Positions 31,101 to 46,399 of a stretch of 64,000 nucleotides of DNA are shown here, piece by piece (position 1 is the first letter of the stretch; each line of letters opens with the position of its first letter). The position numbers and the translations under genes are program-made. Under the pieces are notes generated by a model, which saw only the letters and a program-made list of their open reading frames with translations, made no database searches and was not told where the DNA came from. The stretch lies in assembly GCA_002104895.1 (NCBI GenBank), contig MCFG01000120.1, positions 97,773-161,772 of the forward strand. Direction: 5' to 3'. Source of the stretch: Anaeromyces robustus. Lineage: Eukaryota > Neocallimastigomycota > Neocallimastigomycetes > Neocallimastigales > Neocallimastigaceae.

Positions 31101-32928
31101 AGAAGAAAAGATTGAACCAAAATCTAAATCCGAAAGAATTACTATATCCCTTGATTTGTCACATGGAAGGGATAACAGAAAAAAATTAGATGAAGATGAT
31201 GAGGATGATGAAGAAGAGGAAGATTATATGGAAGAAGATGATGAAGAAGTTGAAGATAATGAAGATGAAGAAGATGAAGAAGAAGATGAAGAAGAGGAAG
31301 AAGATGAAGAAGAAGATGATGATGAAGATGAAGATGAAGATGAAGATGAAATAATTGAAAAAGCTGAAATAGAAGAAGATGATAAAGAAGAAATAATGGA
31401 AGAAGATGAAGAAGAAGAAGAAGAAGAAGATGTTGATGAAGAAGAAAATAAAGAAGATATTAATGATAATGAAGAAGAAGATGATGACGATGATGAAGAA
31501 TCAACATTATCTTTAATGGATATAAAGCGTATAAAACAAAGTCAAAATGAAACTTTACATTCAAAAATTAATATTAATGTTAAAAATAATAATAAAATTA
31601 CTAGAACAAGTATTCGAATTACACCACTTATTCCAAAAATTATTGTACATAATCGTAAAGAAAGAAAAAGTAATAAAAGAATGGATCTTGATTCAACTCA
31701 TCCTAACTATGTTGATGTTCAACAAATTATGTTAGATGATGTAACAGAAAATGTTTTTGATATTGAAAGTATTAATCAAGAAATATTAACAAAAATCAAA
31801 AAGAATCTTTCTAATAGAAAATCTATGAATTCTAATATTACTGGTTCTCTTTTAAATAAAGCAAATAATAATACTAATAAAAAAGATAGAATAATAAATC
31901 TTAGTAAATTATTATTAAAAGAAAACAGAAATAAAAAATTAATTAAAAAATCAATAGAAACACCTCGTATAGTAAAAAGAAAAAGAGGAAGATATTCATT
32001 AAAATCTCAAACATTATCAGAAACAAATCAAGAAAAGATTAGTAAAATTTTAAAAGTAACTCCAATACAAACACCAACACCAGCATCAACACCAGCATCA
32101 TCACCAATACCATTATCAACCACAACAACACTAACATCAACATCAATATCAGCATCAGCATCAATATCAACATCAATATCGACATCAGTATCAACACCAA
32201 TATCAACACCAACATCAACATCAACACCAATATCAACACCAACATCAACACCAACAAGAGGTAAAGGTAGACCAAAAGGACATTGTGGTAGACCAAGAAA
32301 AAGATGGCCAAATGAACAAGTTATTCTAGATACTAAAAAAGAACTTTATAATGCTAATAAAGAAAATAAAGAAACCAAATTTAAAGTAGAAGAAAATGGC
32401 AATACTCTTTATATTAAACCAGAATTAAAAGAAAAATCAAATGAAAGTATTATTACTCAAGTTTCTGTTACAACTAGTTCATCCGTTGATCCAATTACAG
32501 TTATTACATCAACTGTTCCATCATCAATTATTACTTCTACAAGAAATAGTCATTTCTATTCTACATCTCCAAAACAATGTACTTATTGTGGATCTACTAG
32601 TACTCCATTATGGCGTCATGGACCCCCAGAATCACCTAGATTATGTAATAGTTGTGGTGTAAAATGGAAACGTGGTAAAATTCTTCAATCTCAACCTTCT
32701 GGTTTTCCATGGAATTCTATTTCAGTAGATAAAAAAACGGAAGAATTTCGTTCTTTAATGCGTTGTATTACTTCTGAAAAAGTTTTAAAAGTATTAGGCA
32801 TTTTAAAAACATGTATGACAATTGCTATGAAACGTCAATTAGATCGTGGTGAAGAAGTAAAAATTGATATTCGTAATATTGACTCAAGGGCTTGGTGTCA
32901 ATTATATCGTTATATTAAATGTCAATAA
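25660..32928 (+). CDS. Bromodomain-like / AT-hook / GATA zinc finger / NET-like chromatin protein, 2381 aa
   Basis: Two exons, 25660-28075 and 28199-32928 (7146 nt). The start ATG follows a purine-rich leader. Residues ~343-490 read as a divergent bromodomain: FKALCKKLLKEIQHH and AGPFLNSLEE for the first helix, a low-complexity insertion (~378-425), then KIDLNIIQCHLLEDKYTNLY, FYDLQQMLNQCYRKY and DHVIHRMGKNIEDFM. Then come Ser/Asn-rich sequence, an EQK repeat block (~1390-1470), an acidic Glu/Asp tract (~1800-1906), two AT-hook-like motifs (GKGRPKG, CGRPRKR near 2160-2175), a GATA finger C2266-x2-C2269-x18-C2288-x2-C2291 (STSTPLWRHGPPESPRLCNS), and a C-terminus (~2318-2381) resembling the NET/ET module of BET proteins (EEVKIDIRNIDSRAWCQLYR). 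A nuclear role in chromatin-linked transcription is likely. GATA finger certain; bromodomain and NET calls are pattern matches by eye. Confidence 0.85.
28082..28130 (+). repeat. (TTA)n in the intron of the GATA gene
   Basis: The intron 28076-28198 has a perfect GTAAGT donor and CAAATAG acceptor. Its TTA run, if unspliced, reads as poly-Tyr and then hits TAA at 28129-28131, giving an 823-residue truncated product. Confidence 0.85.
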
Positions 32929-35202
<2,274 letters not shown>

Positions 35203-37362
35203 ATGTCATCGTCAAGTGAGAAAGTGAATAAAATTGTTAATATTCTTAATAAAATATATATTATTTCTTTATTTTTTTAATGATTATAATATATAAAAAA
35301 TCAATAACTAAACTATTAATTTATTTTTTTATGTCTATAATTCTTTATTCATATAATTAATCATTTATATTTTTTCCTATATTTTATAATTAATTTTTTT
35401 ACTTTTTTTTTTTTTTCTATCTGAAAAATCAATTATTCTTCTTTTTTTTAACTTTTTATTACTATTATACATCAATTTATCTTAAATTCTGGATATTTTA
35501 GTTGACAGTAAATAATAATGGTATATATATATCTGGAAAAAAAAAATTAAAACTACATTAAAAATAAACATTTTTTAATATATATATATATTATTAATTA
35601 TAAATATATTTCTTTATATGTTTTATTAAATATAATTAAACTAAAAATATTATTTATAACTTTTTTATATTATTCATATTGTATATGCTTTTTGATACGT
35701 TTTTATTGTTTAAATAATAATTAATTATAAAATTCTATTATCTAAAAATATATTTTAATATATATAATATAATACAACATATAATAAAATATAAATGTTC
35801 ATTAATAATATATATATTTTTTTAAATGAACAATAGAAACAAAACTGAGAAAGCATCGAAGTGATATAACGAATGGTGGTACATGTATTACTCCAAATAG
35901 TCCTCAAGAAAAAAATACAAGAGAAAAAAGAGATGGTATAAAGAGTCCAGAAGGAAATAAAATACATTTTAAAGAAGAAGATTGTAATTAAATAATATAT
36001 ATATATATATTTATATCTAAATACACTAGTATTCCATATATATAATAACATTTAATAATATAAAACGAATATCTTAATAATGTCTTTAATAATATTATTT
36101 TTTATATTTGTTAATTTATCATTATTTAAATTTATTTATTAAATATTTAATTAATAACCATATATATATATATATTCTTTTTAACAATATATTTACACTT
36201 TATAAAATAAAATAATATTTGAATTAATAAATATAAGTAAAAAGGAAAAGTATAATTTTAAATAATAATTTAATTACAAAAGATATCGAAGCTATTGATT
36301 TTAAACAAAATACAGTTTGTGATGATGATAATGATGATGATGAAAAAGAAGAATGTGACATTAATCTCGAAGCTATAAAAACCATGAATGCTGAAACAAT
36401 TGTTGAAAGTGGTTATTTATATAGACGTTCTTCAAAATTAAAAGTAATAAAATAATTTTAAATTACTAAAATATTCATATTGATTTCAACAATTTTAAAA
36501 AATTCATTTTTTAAAATTTTAATTGAAAAAAAAAAAAAAAATTTTTTATTAAACAATATAAATTTATTAATATATCATAAAAATCTTAATTCAAAATTTA
36601 TATTTAAAGAGTTGGAAAAAGAGTTGGTTTGTTTTAAGAAAAACAAAATTAGCATGCTATAAAAATGATAAAGTACTATTAATGTTTATTTATATTATTA
36701 TTAGTTATATATAATATTACTTAATATATATATACATATATATATGTCTTATATAATATTAATTTTTTGCTGCATAAAATTAAAAATATAAAATTTTTAG
36801 GAATATAAATTAATGAATGTAATAGATATTAGTTCAATACATAGAGTTGGTAAAGTAAAAGTTTCAAGACCTAATGTATTTGGTATTGTTACATTACCCC
36901 GCACATATTATATGCAAGGCACTAATGAAAATGAAGTAGATAAATGGTTAAAATCAATAAAAGAATTAATAAAGATTAATTCAAATGAAACTAGTAATTT
37001 GGGCACTAATCGTATAAAGAAATTATCATTATCTGATAATCAGATACATGTAAAAAGTCATCATTGTAAAGAAGGAAGTGGTGATATAATTATTAAAAAA
37101 CACATTAATAAAGGTCATGAATTATTAAGACTTAATAATAACAACATTACAAATAATAATAATACAATAGTTCAATCTCCTATATCAATGAATAGTACCA
37201 ATGATATTACCTCATCAAATAATACCAATAATAACAATACTAATAATAGAAACAACAACAACCATAATAATAATAATGATAATAGTGATAATAATAATGA
37301 TAATAATGATAATAATGATAATAATGATAATAATGATAATAATGATAATAATGATAATAATG

Positions 37363-37417
<55 letters not shown>

Positions 37418-37642
37418 CAATAATAATAATGATAATAGTAATAATATTAATAATAATAACAATAATAATATTAATAACAGTAAGAATGACAACAACAATA
37501 TAACCAATAATGAAAACCATAATAATAATATTGATATTAATAATAACAATGATAATAGTAATAATAATGGCAACAATAATATAACCAATAATGAAAATCA
37601 TAGTAATAATAATAGTAATAATAATAATAAAGATAATAACGA

Positions 37643-37686
<44 letters not shown>

Positions 37687-38558
37687 TAAAGGGAAATCAT
37701 AATGAAGAATCACTAATGAAAAAAAATATAAATAAACCTATGCCAATACACACTTCTTTAAATGATATACATACATCAAGTCCTAAAGTAAAATTTATAC
37801 AATCAGCTGGTGTTGTAGAATCTAAATCAATTAATAGTACTAATCTATATACTTCACGATCTTGTAGTAATAGTAATCATATTAATGAAATTAAATCGGC
37901 TAGACCTTATAATGATAATGGTAATGATGATTGTTCAAGTAGTGAAGAAAATCTTTTTATAACAAATCCACTTACAGGAAATAATTTATTAAATGATAAT
38001 ATTATTATTCGTCAAGGATATCTTCTTCGTCAAAGTTCTAAATATAAAACATGGAAAAAAAGATGGTTTGTTTTACGTAATGGTAAATTGACATGTTATA
38101 AAAATGAAAAGGTAAAAAATTTAATATTAAAAGTCTCTTTCTCTCTCTCTATATATATATATATACTATTTAAATTAAAAAATTAACAAATATATGTTTT
38201 AAAACTTTGAGTAAAATAATAAAATGATCTTCAAAATTATTAGTTTTATTAACAAAAAAAAAAAAATTTACTAATTAATAAATAATTTTATTAACATTGT
38301 TATTATAATTATTATATACTATATTATTAGGAATATGTTGTAATATCAATAATACCATTATCAGAAACTCTAGATATTATTGAGACAGAAAAACCTATGG
38401 GTAAATCACATAAATACTGCTTTAAAATTATTACTGAAGGTAAAACTATGATTTTATGTTCAGAAACTGAAGAAGACTTTAATAACTGGATATCTGATCT
38501 TCAAAAGTATCATAAAGTAATTCAAGATATAAAAGAAAAACATGGAATTGATGAATAA
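35203..38558 (+). CDS. Tandem pleckstrin-homology (PH) domain protein, ~649 aa
   Basis: Exons: 35203-35223, 35502-35520, 35837-35983, 36283-36443, 36610-36672, 36801-38111, 38331-38558 (1950 nt). Exon 2 is only 19 nt. The donor of exon 1 (GTGAAT, or GTTAAT 15 nt later) is uncertain; both keep frame. PH1 starts VESGYLYRRSSKLK, continues SWKKSWFVLRKTKLACYKN and ends with the tryptophan helix DKWLKSIKELI. PH2 starts IRQGYLLRQSSKYKTWKKRW and ends DFNNWISDLQKYHKVI. Between them is a ~300-residue linker with very long Asn/Asp runs. Both domains have the basic beta1-beta2 loop (K..K.W.K.W/RW) used by many PH domains to bind phosphoinositides, so membrane-linked signalling is likely; lipid specificity cannot be read. 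The layout resembles tandem-PH adaptors such as TAPP proteins, without evidence of orthology. Confidence 0.85.
37228..37685 (+). repeat. AAT/GAT triplet repeat coding poly-Asn/Asp in the PH-domain gene
   Basis: This in-frame tract encodes Asn runs with a 9-nt NND period (AATGATAAT) at about 37298-37366. A larger internal duplication is visible: the phrase NNITNNENH occurs twice, near 37495 and 37576. Open frames in the other frames and on the minus strand here are shadows. Confidence 0.9.
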
Positions 38559-38915
38559 TATAAATATAAATTGTTTTATATACATATACATACCATATAT
38601 TCTATTCTATTTAGCAGTTAAGAATTATTTCTAATAACAAGTGTTGTTTTTTATTTTTTTATTTCTATTTTTCAAGAAATAATAATAATAATAATAAACA
38701 GAAATTATATATAATTATTATTATATATTTACAAAATAAAATTAAATTAAATATACATTAATCACTATTAAAAAGAAAATGTATTAATAAATCTTCTATA
38801 TTAATTCATTTAACTTTTATAACATAATATAATAATAGTAATAAAATAACAGTAATAGAAACAATAATAGTAACGTAATAAATAATATATAATAAATAAT
38901 AAATAATAAATAATA

Positions 38916-38951
<36 letters not shown>

Positions 38952-38957
38952 TATAAA

Positions 38958-39002
<45 letters not shown>

Positions 39003-39277
39003 TAATGATGATGATAATGTTTAAAACAATTATATTATTATTTGAACACTTTAATATATTAAATAATTATAAATAAAAGTGTTAAAATATTTATTAATAA
39101 ATTATATCTTTAACATATTTTTATCCTTTTTTATTTTTTCTTTTTTTTTAAATTTTTATTTTTTTAAATTAAGTGCTTCATTTTGTTATTATATTTATTA
39201 TTTAATTTAAATGAAATATTTATTCTTTTTTTTATGATTTGCTAATATTTGTAGTAGTATAATAGAAATATAATGAT
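38559..39277. other. Intergenic region between convergent genes
   Basis: The 719 bp hold an (AAT)n microsatellite at about 38880-39005 with related TAATAATAAAT runs, and T-rich DNA before the DIB1 stop. It should carry both 3' UTRs. No gene is seen. Confidence 0.65.
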
Positions 39278-40372
39278 TTAATATTTATATTTTGTAGAAT
39301 AATCTTTTGGTGATAGAACAAGACCACGACCTTTTCTTGCCCCACGATAAACTGTTTCAATAATATCAATCATTTCTTGTTTATCCTTTATAATAATATT
39401 AATAATATAATTATAATAACAATTAAAATTATATATATAATTGGTTATATAAAAAAAATAATGAAGAAAATGAATAATAAAATTAAAAAAAAGTTATTTT
39501 TTATATATTATATATTATTAAATCTTAAAAATTACCTCAAGTGCCCAATTAATTTTATTATTATTACCAGTACCTAAATCAATCATAATGTGCTTATTAC
39601 GATAGACTTTTTTTAATATAATAATAATTAATTTTAAAATTCAAATAATTAAATTTATTAATCATTAAAAATTTTAATGAAATTATCATTAATTTAACTT
39701 ACAAAACATAACAGTACATGGATCGTATAATTCATACATTTTATTAAAATCTGGTACTTCAGTAATATCTGTTAAATAAATGACAGCAAAATTCTTTACT
39801 TTTTCACAAATGGAATATAAAATTTCATCCATTTTCATACATGTTGGATCCTTTATGTTAAAATCAATATTATTATATTAATATATGAATAAAAATATAT
39901 ATAATTAGTTTATTGTTTTTCTTTTTTAAATATTAAAAAAAAAGAAAAAAAGAAAAGAAAGGAAATAAATAAAATAATTTCTCACTAAGTAAATTAAATA
40001 CTGAATATATCCAAAGAATACAATATTTCATTCGATCTATAAAAATAATATTATATTCACATTTATAGTTAATTTTATTTTTATTAAAAAAAAGAGAAAA
40101 AAAAAAAAAGAAAGAAAAATATACAAATATACTTCTATTTACCCAATCATGACCAAATCTAATTACAACAACTCTTTCTTCTTCATTAAGAATTGCTTGG
40201 TCTACATGCCAACCAGAATGAAGATGTGGTAGAAAATATGACTAAAATAATTAAAAATAATAATAATAAAATTAAGTATATGTATAATTATTAATATATA
40301 TTATTAAACCATTATTCTAAAAATAATATTTTACATTTAATTATTACGTTTATAATAATTTTAACTTACCAT
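39278..40372 (-). CDS. DIB1: U5 snRNP thioredoxin-like splicing protein DIM1/DIB1, 142 aa
   Basis: Exons: 40372-40370 (ATG only), 40241-40143, 39850-39703, 39606-39536, 39385-39278. They total 429 nt, 142 residues, exactly the length of human DIM1 (TXNL4A). The sequence is near-identical to the family throughout: SYFLPHLHSGWHVDQAIL, VVVIRFGHDWDPTCMKMDE, ITEVPDFNKMYELYDPCTVM, YRNKHIMIDLGTGNNNKINW and RGLVLSPKDYSTKYKY. The protein is an essential part of the U4/U6.U5 tri-snRNP and acts in spliceosome activation in the nucleus. It has a thioredoxin fold without an active CxxC. A 286-nt intron separates exons 2 and 3. The identification is secure. Confidence 0.97.
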
Positions 40373-40865
40373 TTTATGATGATAAAAAGAATTTTAAAGC
40401 AATAAAAATCTGAATATAAAATTATTGATATTATTTAAACAAACAAAAATCATTTATGTTAATAAACCATTAATAAAAAAAGGCATATGAAAATAATGTG
40501 ACATAGATTTTTGAAAAAAAATATAACTGCCGCTATCTTAAATATTTTTATATCATAATAGCAACTTCATTATTTTTTTATATATAAATTAGTTATGTAA
40601 ATTAGTTTATATTAAAAAAAATAGTATATTGTAATTATTATTAAAGTTCTATAATCTAAAAATATATCTATGAATTGTTGAATATTGACATTACTACAAA
40701 CTTTAATGACTAAAAAAAAATAAAAATATCACAAAATAAAAGCTTATTTTGAAGAAGTAAATTAAATTTTTATCTTCATTTTTATTGCTTGAATTTTTAT
40801 TCTAATTCTAATTCTATTTAGAAAAACTTATAAAAAATTTATAATTATATGTATCTTTTTTTTAT

Positions 40866-40902
<37 letters not shown>

Positions 40903-41967
40903 AAATTATATATTTATATACTTTTTAAATCAATATATATATATATTGTTTATACTTTATATTTTTTATGTTATATAATAAAAATTATAATAATAGAGTA
41001 GTAATAGCAATAATAAAATTATAATAATAATAATAAAATAACAAAAATAACATGAATAATATTAAAACTTAGATAATTAGATAATAATGTTAAAACTTAG
41101 TATCAATTCTAATTAGTTTTGTTAATTAGTATGTGTTTAATTATAATAATAATGCATTATATAGAAAATTGTAACTCTAAATTATTCATAATTTAATATA
41201 TATTGTAAAAGGAATACAATCAATTAATATATAAATTATAAATTATAGTTAAGGGATAAAATACAGTAATAATAACTATTCAAAGTTAATTTTGATAAAC
41301 TTTTTTATAAAAAAATATATAATATATATAAAATATTATTTATTATAATTTATTATTAAATAAAATTAAAATTAATATTTACAAATTAACAAAAATAATA
41401 ATAATTAACAAAAATAATAATATAATAATTGTAATAATTTCAATATTAATAATAAATAATAAATAACAGATAAAAAACTCTACAATAATAATTTCTAATT
41501 AAAAAAATTTTTTTTTTCTGATGAATAAAATTTTATTAAGTACTTAATATTATATAAAAATAACTTGTAGCTTTTAATAAAAGTGTAATATTTCTAAAAT
41601 ATTATTTCTTTTTTTTTTTTTTTTTTTTTAATATATATATATATATATAATATTACTATCTAATATAAAATATTTTATGTGTTTTCGTTTATAATAAAAG
41701 AAACAAATATTTTATGTATTATTAATTAAAAAAATCTTATGAATTAATACTTTTTATAAAGAAAAGAAATAATAAACATAATAATAAGTTTCTAATGAAA
41801 ATATATATAAATATAATGATCTAAAAAAACTATAATGTAAAATTATATATTTAAAAATATATTAATTCTAGAAATACTAAAAAATAAAAATTTTATTTGT
41901 AAAATAAAAAAACATTATTATGTTTTATTTATTAATAATTATATAAGAATATTACAAATAGTAACAA

Positions 41968-42007
<40 letters not shown>

Positions 42008-42312
42008 AAGAATAATAATTTTTTAAATAATAATATAAAGTATATATTCTATAAAGATAAAAAAAGGTATTTTATATAATATGAAATAATGAAATAATAA
42101 TTAAATTGTTAATACTATTAATAATATTAATTTATATAAAAAATGAATATTTATTTTATAATTCAATTAAAACTTAATATCATATACACATATAAAAAGA
42201 TATATATTGAAAATTTAACAAACTTCTAATACATTTTAGTATAAAAAAATAAACAAAATAAAATTTATTTAATAATATTCAAATAATAATATATCAATTA
42301 ATAATATAAAAT
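40373..42312. promoter_or_regulatory. Divergent intergenic region upstream of DIB1 and the Asn-rich gene
   Basis: The 1.9 kb between two start codons contain a T run of about 30 at 40871-40901, a T run at 41608-41629 and an A run of about 37 at 41970-42006, plus AT dinucleotide tracts. The sequence just upstream of 40372 gives the non-coding part of DIB1 exon 1. No specific site is recognised. Confidence 0.5.
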
Positions 42313-45300
42313 ATGGAAACATCTAATGAAGCAAATGCTGTTAGTATTTTATCATGGATATTTGATGAATTAGACACACAAAAATTTGGATTAAATAATA
42401 ATAAGCATTTCAATTATTTTGATGATTCGGAAGAAAATATCCAAAAAATTAATCATTTTTATTTATCAATAAGGCCTTTTACAAGTGATCTAGATCTTTC
42501 TAATAAGGGTAATGGAGATGAAGATGGTATGATTATAAGTAGTGGGAGACAAAATAATGGTAATAATAAAAATCGTCCTAATCAAGGCGAAGCGGGTGAT
42601 TTAAAATATCTAAGGCAACATAAAGAAGATCCTGAAAAAGAAATAAATAATACTGTTAATCAATCAAAGGATAGTTCAATTATAATAAATAATGATAAAG
42701 AAAAAGATTTTGAACTGGGATCCAAAAATCTTAATTTTGACTGTTTTAATGCTAATATTTCTTTAAATCCAGAAGAAAATCATAAATATATACTTAGTAA
42801 AGAATTGAGAAAATATAAATCAGAATATCGTTTGAAAGATCTTAACAATTCATCATCGAAAAAATTACCACGTTCTTTAAGTACCTCCGTTTTAATTCCT
42901 CCATTTTCAGTTCCATTTAATGTTAAATTTTCCAAAATTACTAAAGAAACAAATAATAGTATTTTCAATTCTTCAAATAGAAGTTTATTCAATTCGAATA
43001 TACTTAGTGATGAACCAGGTAAAAAAAATAAATATTATTTATATTTATTAATATAATAATAATAATGATAATAATAATAATAATAATAATGAATGGTTTT
43101 TTTTAAAAAAAATTAGAAAATTTTCCTGACAAATTATTTGACAAGATAAATAAAGATTTTTTAACAGAGGAATTTCCAGATAATAAATTAGAAAAGAATG
43201 ATATAGATCCAGATACAGTTGAAGAAAATTATGATGATAGTAAAGATGAATTAATTAATAATAATAAAATTACTAATTCTATTAAAAATACAGATTTAAT
43301 TTTAGAAAAGATTATGGATAATCCAACTGATCATTCTATAAAAAAAGATGGCAATAATAAATCAACAACAAATACAAAAATAGATGCATCATCTTCATCC
43401 CTATCCGAAACAACATCATCATCATCAACATTAAATGCTAATGCTAAAAGTACAGTAAATAGTAAAGAAAATATTATTAAATTATCATTGGAATCAGTTA
43501 TGACACAAAGAAATTTGAAAATGTCCCAAGATGACTTATCTTTATTAGATAAAGAAAATATAAAAAGATATGCTTATACTTTAAATGAATATGGTCAATC
43601 TTTATTTAGATTACGTTATTATCTACTTCAATTGAAATATCTTATTGATTGTAATAAAGATATAGAGCAAATTATTTTTTATAAATTAGCATTAAGCCAA
43701 TACCCAGATAGTAATTCAGTAAGAACTTGGTTAAAGCGTCGTATCACTCGTGAACCATTAGTTCACGGTTATTGTTTACCACCATTTTCTACGAATGATG
43801 ATAATAGTCTTGTTAATAATGATATCTTTAGTCGTCCTTTGAAAAATAAAATTTTCCATTCCCTTTCTTTAGATAAAAAATATCAAGTTATTGAACCATT
43901 AAGTTTTGAATTTGATAGAAAAGTAATGGGAACATCAGAACATAAATCTTTAGTCAGCTGTAATTCTAATCTTAAATATTGTCAAATGAAACAACGTAGT
44001 GATATTGTTCTTCGTACAATCTTTATAAAGCGTTTATTCCAACAAGCACCAGAAGTTAAACGTCTTATAGGTAACGAACGTTTCCAAACTTTAAAAGATA
44101 AGGCATTATTAAACCTACAACCTCGTATGAGTAAACATTATAAATCAGAAAAAACTGTAAGCAATTCAATGATATCCATTAAATTAAAAACCAATAAAAA
44201 GAAAGGTATTTATCTTCAACATCACTCCAAGAAATCAAGTTATGACTTCTCTGGAAGAAATGTAAGAACTCTTAATAATACTCTGTTACCTCCCCAACCA
44301 GTTGATACAATTAATAGCAATATGAATGGTAATAATGGAAAAGGATTACATAGTTCAACATTTAATAAAAGATTTGAAAAGAGTAAATCCTTCCAAAATG
44401 TTTTCTCTTCAAATAGTCCTTCTAAATTAAGAAATTGTCATATGTTAACAGAGCCTATGCATAAATACTCATATTCTCAACCTCTCACTCATATTATTTT
44501 CAATAAACAAAATAATCAATATAATATTGAACCATTACCATCAATTAATTCTTCACAACGACTTTTCAACAAAGATAAATCATCATTCTTCTCAAAATAT
44601 ATATTCCCTAATAATAGTACCAATATTACTAACATGGTAAATAATAATTTAAATAGCAATAATAATACCAATAACAATAATAGTAATAATAATAATGTAA
44701 TTGTAGTGACGAATGTTAATGGAAATAGAAATATTATAATGAATTCAAATAATGTAAATATTAACTCTAATACTAATAATAATAATAATAATACTAATAA
44801 TATTAATAATAATAACAATAATAATAATAATAACCTCAATGTTTCAAGACCAAATAGAAATATGGTAAAAAGTGATATATCTCTCAATAATATTAATAAT
44901 AATTCTAATGTTGTTTTACCAATGAGTAGAAGTAACAATAATATTAATAACATAAATTCATATGGTTATAGAAAGCATTCACATATTAGTAGTATTAGTA
45001 GTATAAATGGTATTAAGGATGTAAACACTAATAATAATAATTGTTATAACCTTTCCAATTTGAAAAATACAATTGAAAATGTTTCAAGAGCAAAAATTAA
45101 TAATAATAATATAGTTAGAAATATTAATACTGTTCCTATTAATCTTAATAATGACGGTTCCCAAGTAATACATATTAATAATTACGATGCCAATAATTCT
45201 AATAGAGTATTAAAGGATATTCATTCACAGAAATCACTTAGTTCTTTCAAAGATTTAAATAATGAAGAAGATGATAATATACAACAAAACTTTAATCAAT

Positions 45301-45505
45301 CTGATGTCATTAACAACTATAGTGATCAAGATTCAGTTTATTCTTTATCTTCTATGTATGATTTTAATAAAGATAATAATTCAAATGAAAAAGGTAAAAA
45401 AGCAAAAAATAATATATATATATTAATATAATTAATCATTAATTAATTATTATACATTTATAATTATATGCTTATTTTCAATATTTAATATTATTTATTA
45501 ACATC

Positions 45506-45541
<36 letters not shown>

Positions 45542-46078
45542 AAATAAATAAATTTATAATTTATAATAATAGATCAAAAAAGTAATGAAGAAGATGATAA
45601 TATTCTTAATTCTAACAGAACTCTTGTAATTTATCAAGATACGAAAAGAAAGAAAGAATCTGTATTTAAGAAAATATATGTATTAATGAAACCTAAAAAA
45701 CAAAATGATAAATCTGAAAAGATGAGTAAGCATTCTTCTAAAGATTCTAAATCTAAAAACAAAAATAAAAATAATGACATTCGTTGTTCGAGTAACATTG
45801 TAGATTCAGAAGAAACTATTAACAATTCAATGGAAATTTCAAATCCTAATTCAAATACACTAAGTTATAGTAACTTCTCAATAAATAATAGTAACTCTTC
45901 AATGAATAGTAACTATTACAGTAATGAAACTATAAATTCTAATTCTAGGTCTATTAATAATATTAATAAAAACGTTGTTATTGTTAAGACGGCTGATAAT
46001 ACTAAAACTAAAAAGAGTACAAAGAAATGGCGTATTAACCTCTTTAATAAGCATCAAAGGAATAAAATTCAAAGTTAA
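42313..46078 (+). CDS. Asn-rich protein of unknown function, 1162 aa
   Basis: Three exons: 42313-43018, 43117-45393, 45573-46078 (3489 nt), phases consistent and stop TAA. I do not recognise the family. The best-conserved-looking part is residues ~367-600, which lacks low complexity: DKENIKRYAYTLNEYGQSLF, LRYYLLQLKYLIDCNKDIEQ, SVRTWLKRRITREPLVHGYC and, later, VLRTIFIKRLFQQAPEVKRL; it looks helical and basic. The N-terminus (METSNEANAVSILSWIFDEL) may form an amphipathic helix. Residues ~740-860 are Asn runs. The C-terminal ~170 residues are Lys/Ser-rich and end KKWRINLFNKHQRNKIQS. There is no signal peptide or membrane segment. A cytoplasmic or nuclear regulatory protein is possible, but that is guesswork. 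Confidence 0.7.
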
Positions 46079-46368
46079 AATAGTAATGAAATAACTTAAT
46101 TATAATAAATTATAATATAATAATGATAACTAATAAATGGGGTAATCTATTTCATTTTTTAAAATATAATTAATATAATATATTTTATTTAATTTTGAGT
46201 AATAAATATATATTATAAATATATATTTAAAAATATAGTAATTAAGAAAAATTATATAATAAATTAATCTTAACCAGATAATTAAAATTAATAATAATAA
46301 AGCTTATTATTTTATTTTATTTTATTTTATTATTTTTATAATTCTTTCGTTTACTTTTCCTGATATTC

Positions 46369-46399
<31 letters not shown>

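Noticed and set aside
37172-37700. Poly-Leu, poly-Ile and poly-Met frames opposite or beside the Asn tract
   Set aside because: They are shadows of the AAT/GAT repeat in the tandem-PH gene.
39851-40142. Extra micro-exon in the second DIB1 intron (segment ATCGAATGAAATATTG after a good acceptor)
   Set aside because: DIB1 family sequence reads directly from exon 2 (HDW) into exon 3 (DPTC), so no residues are missing.
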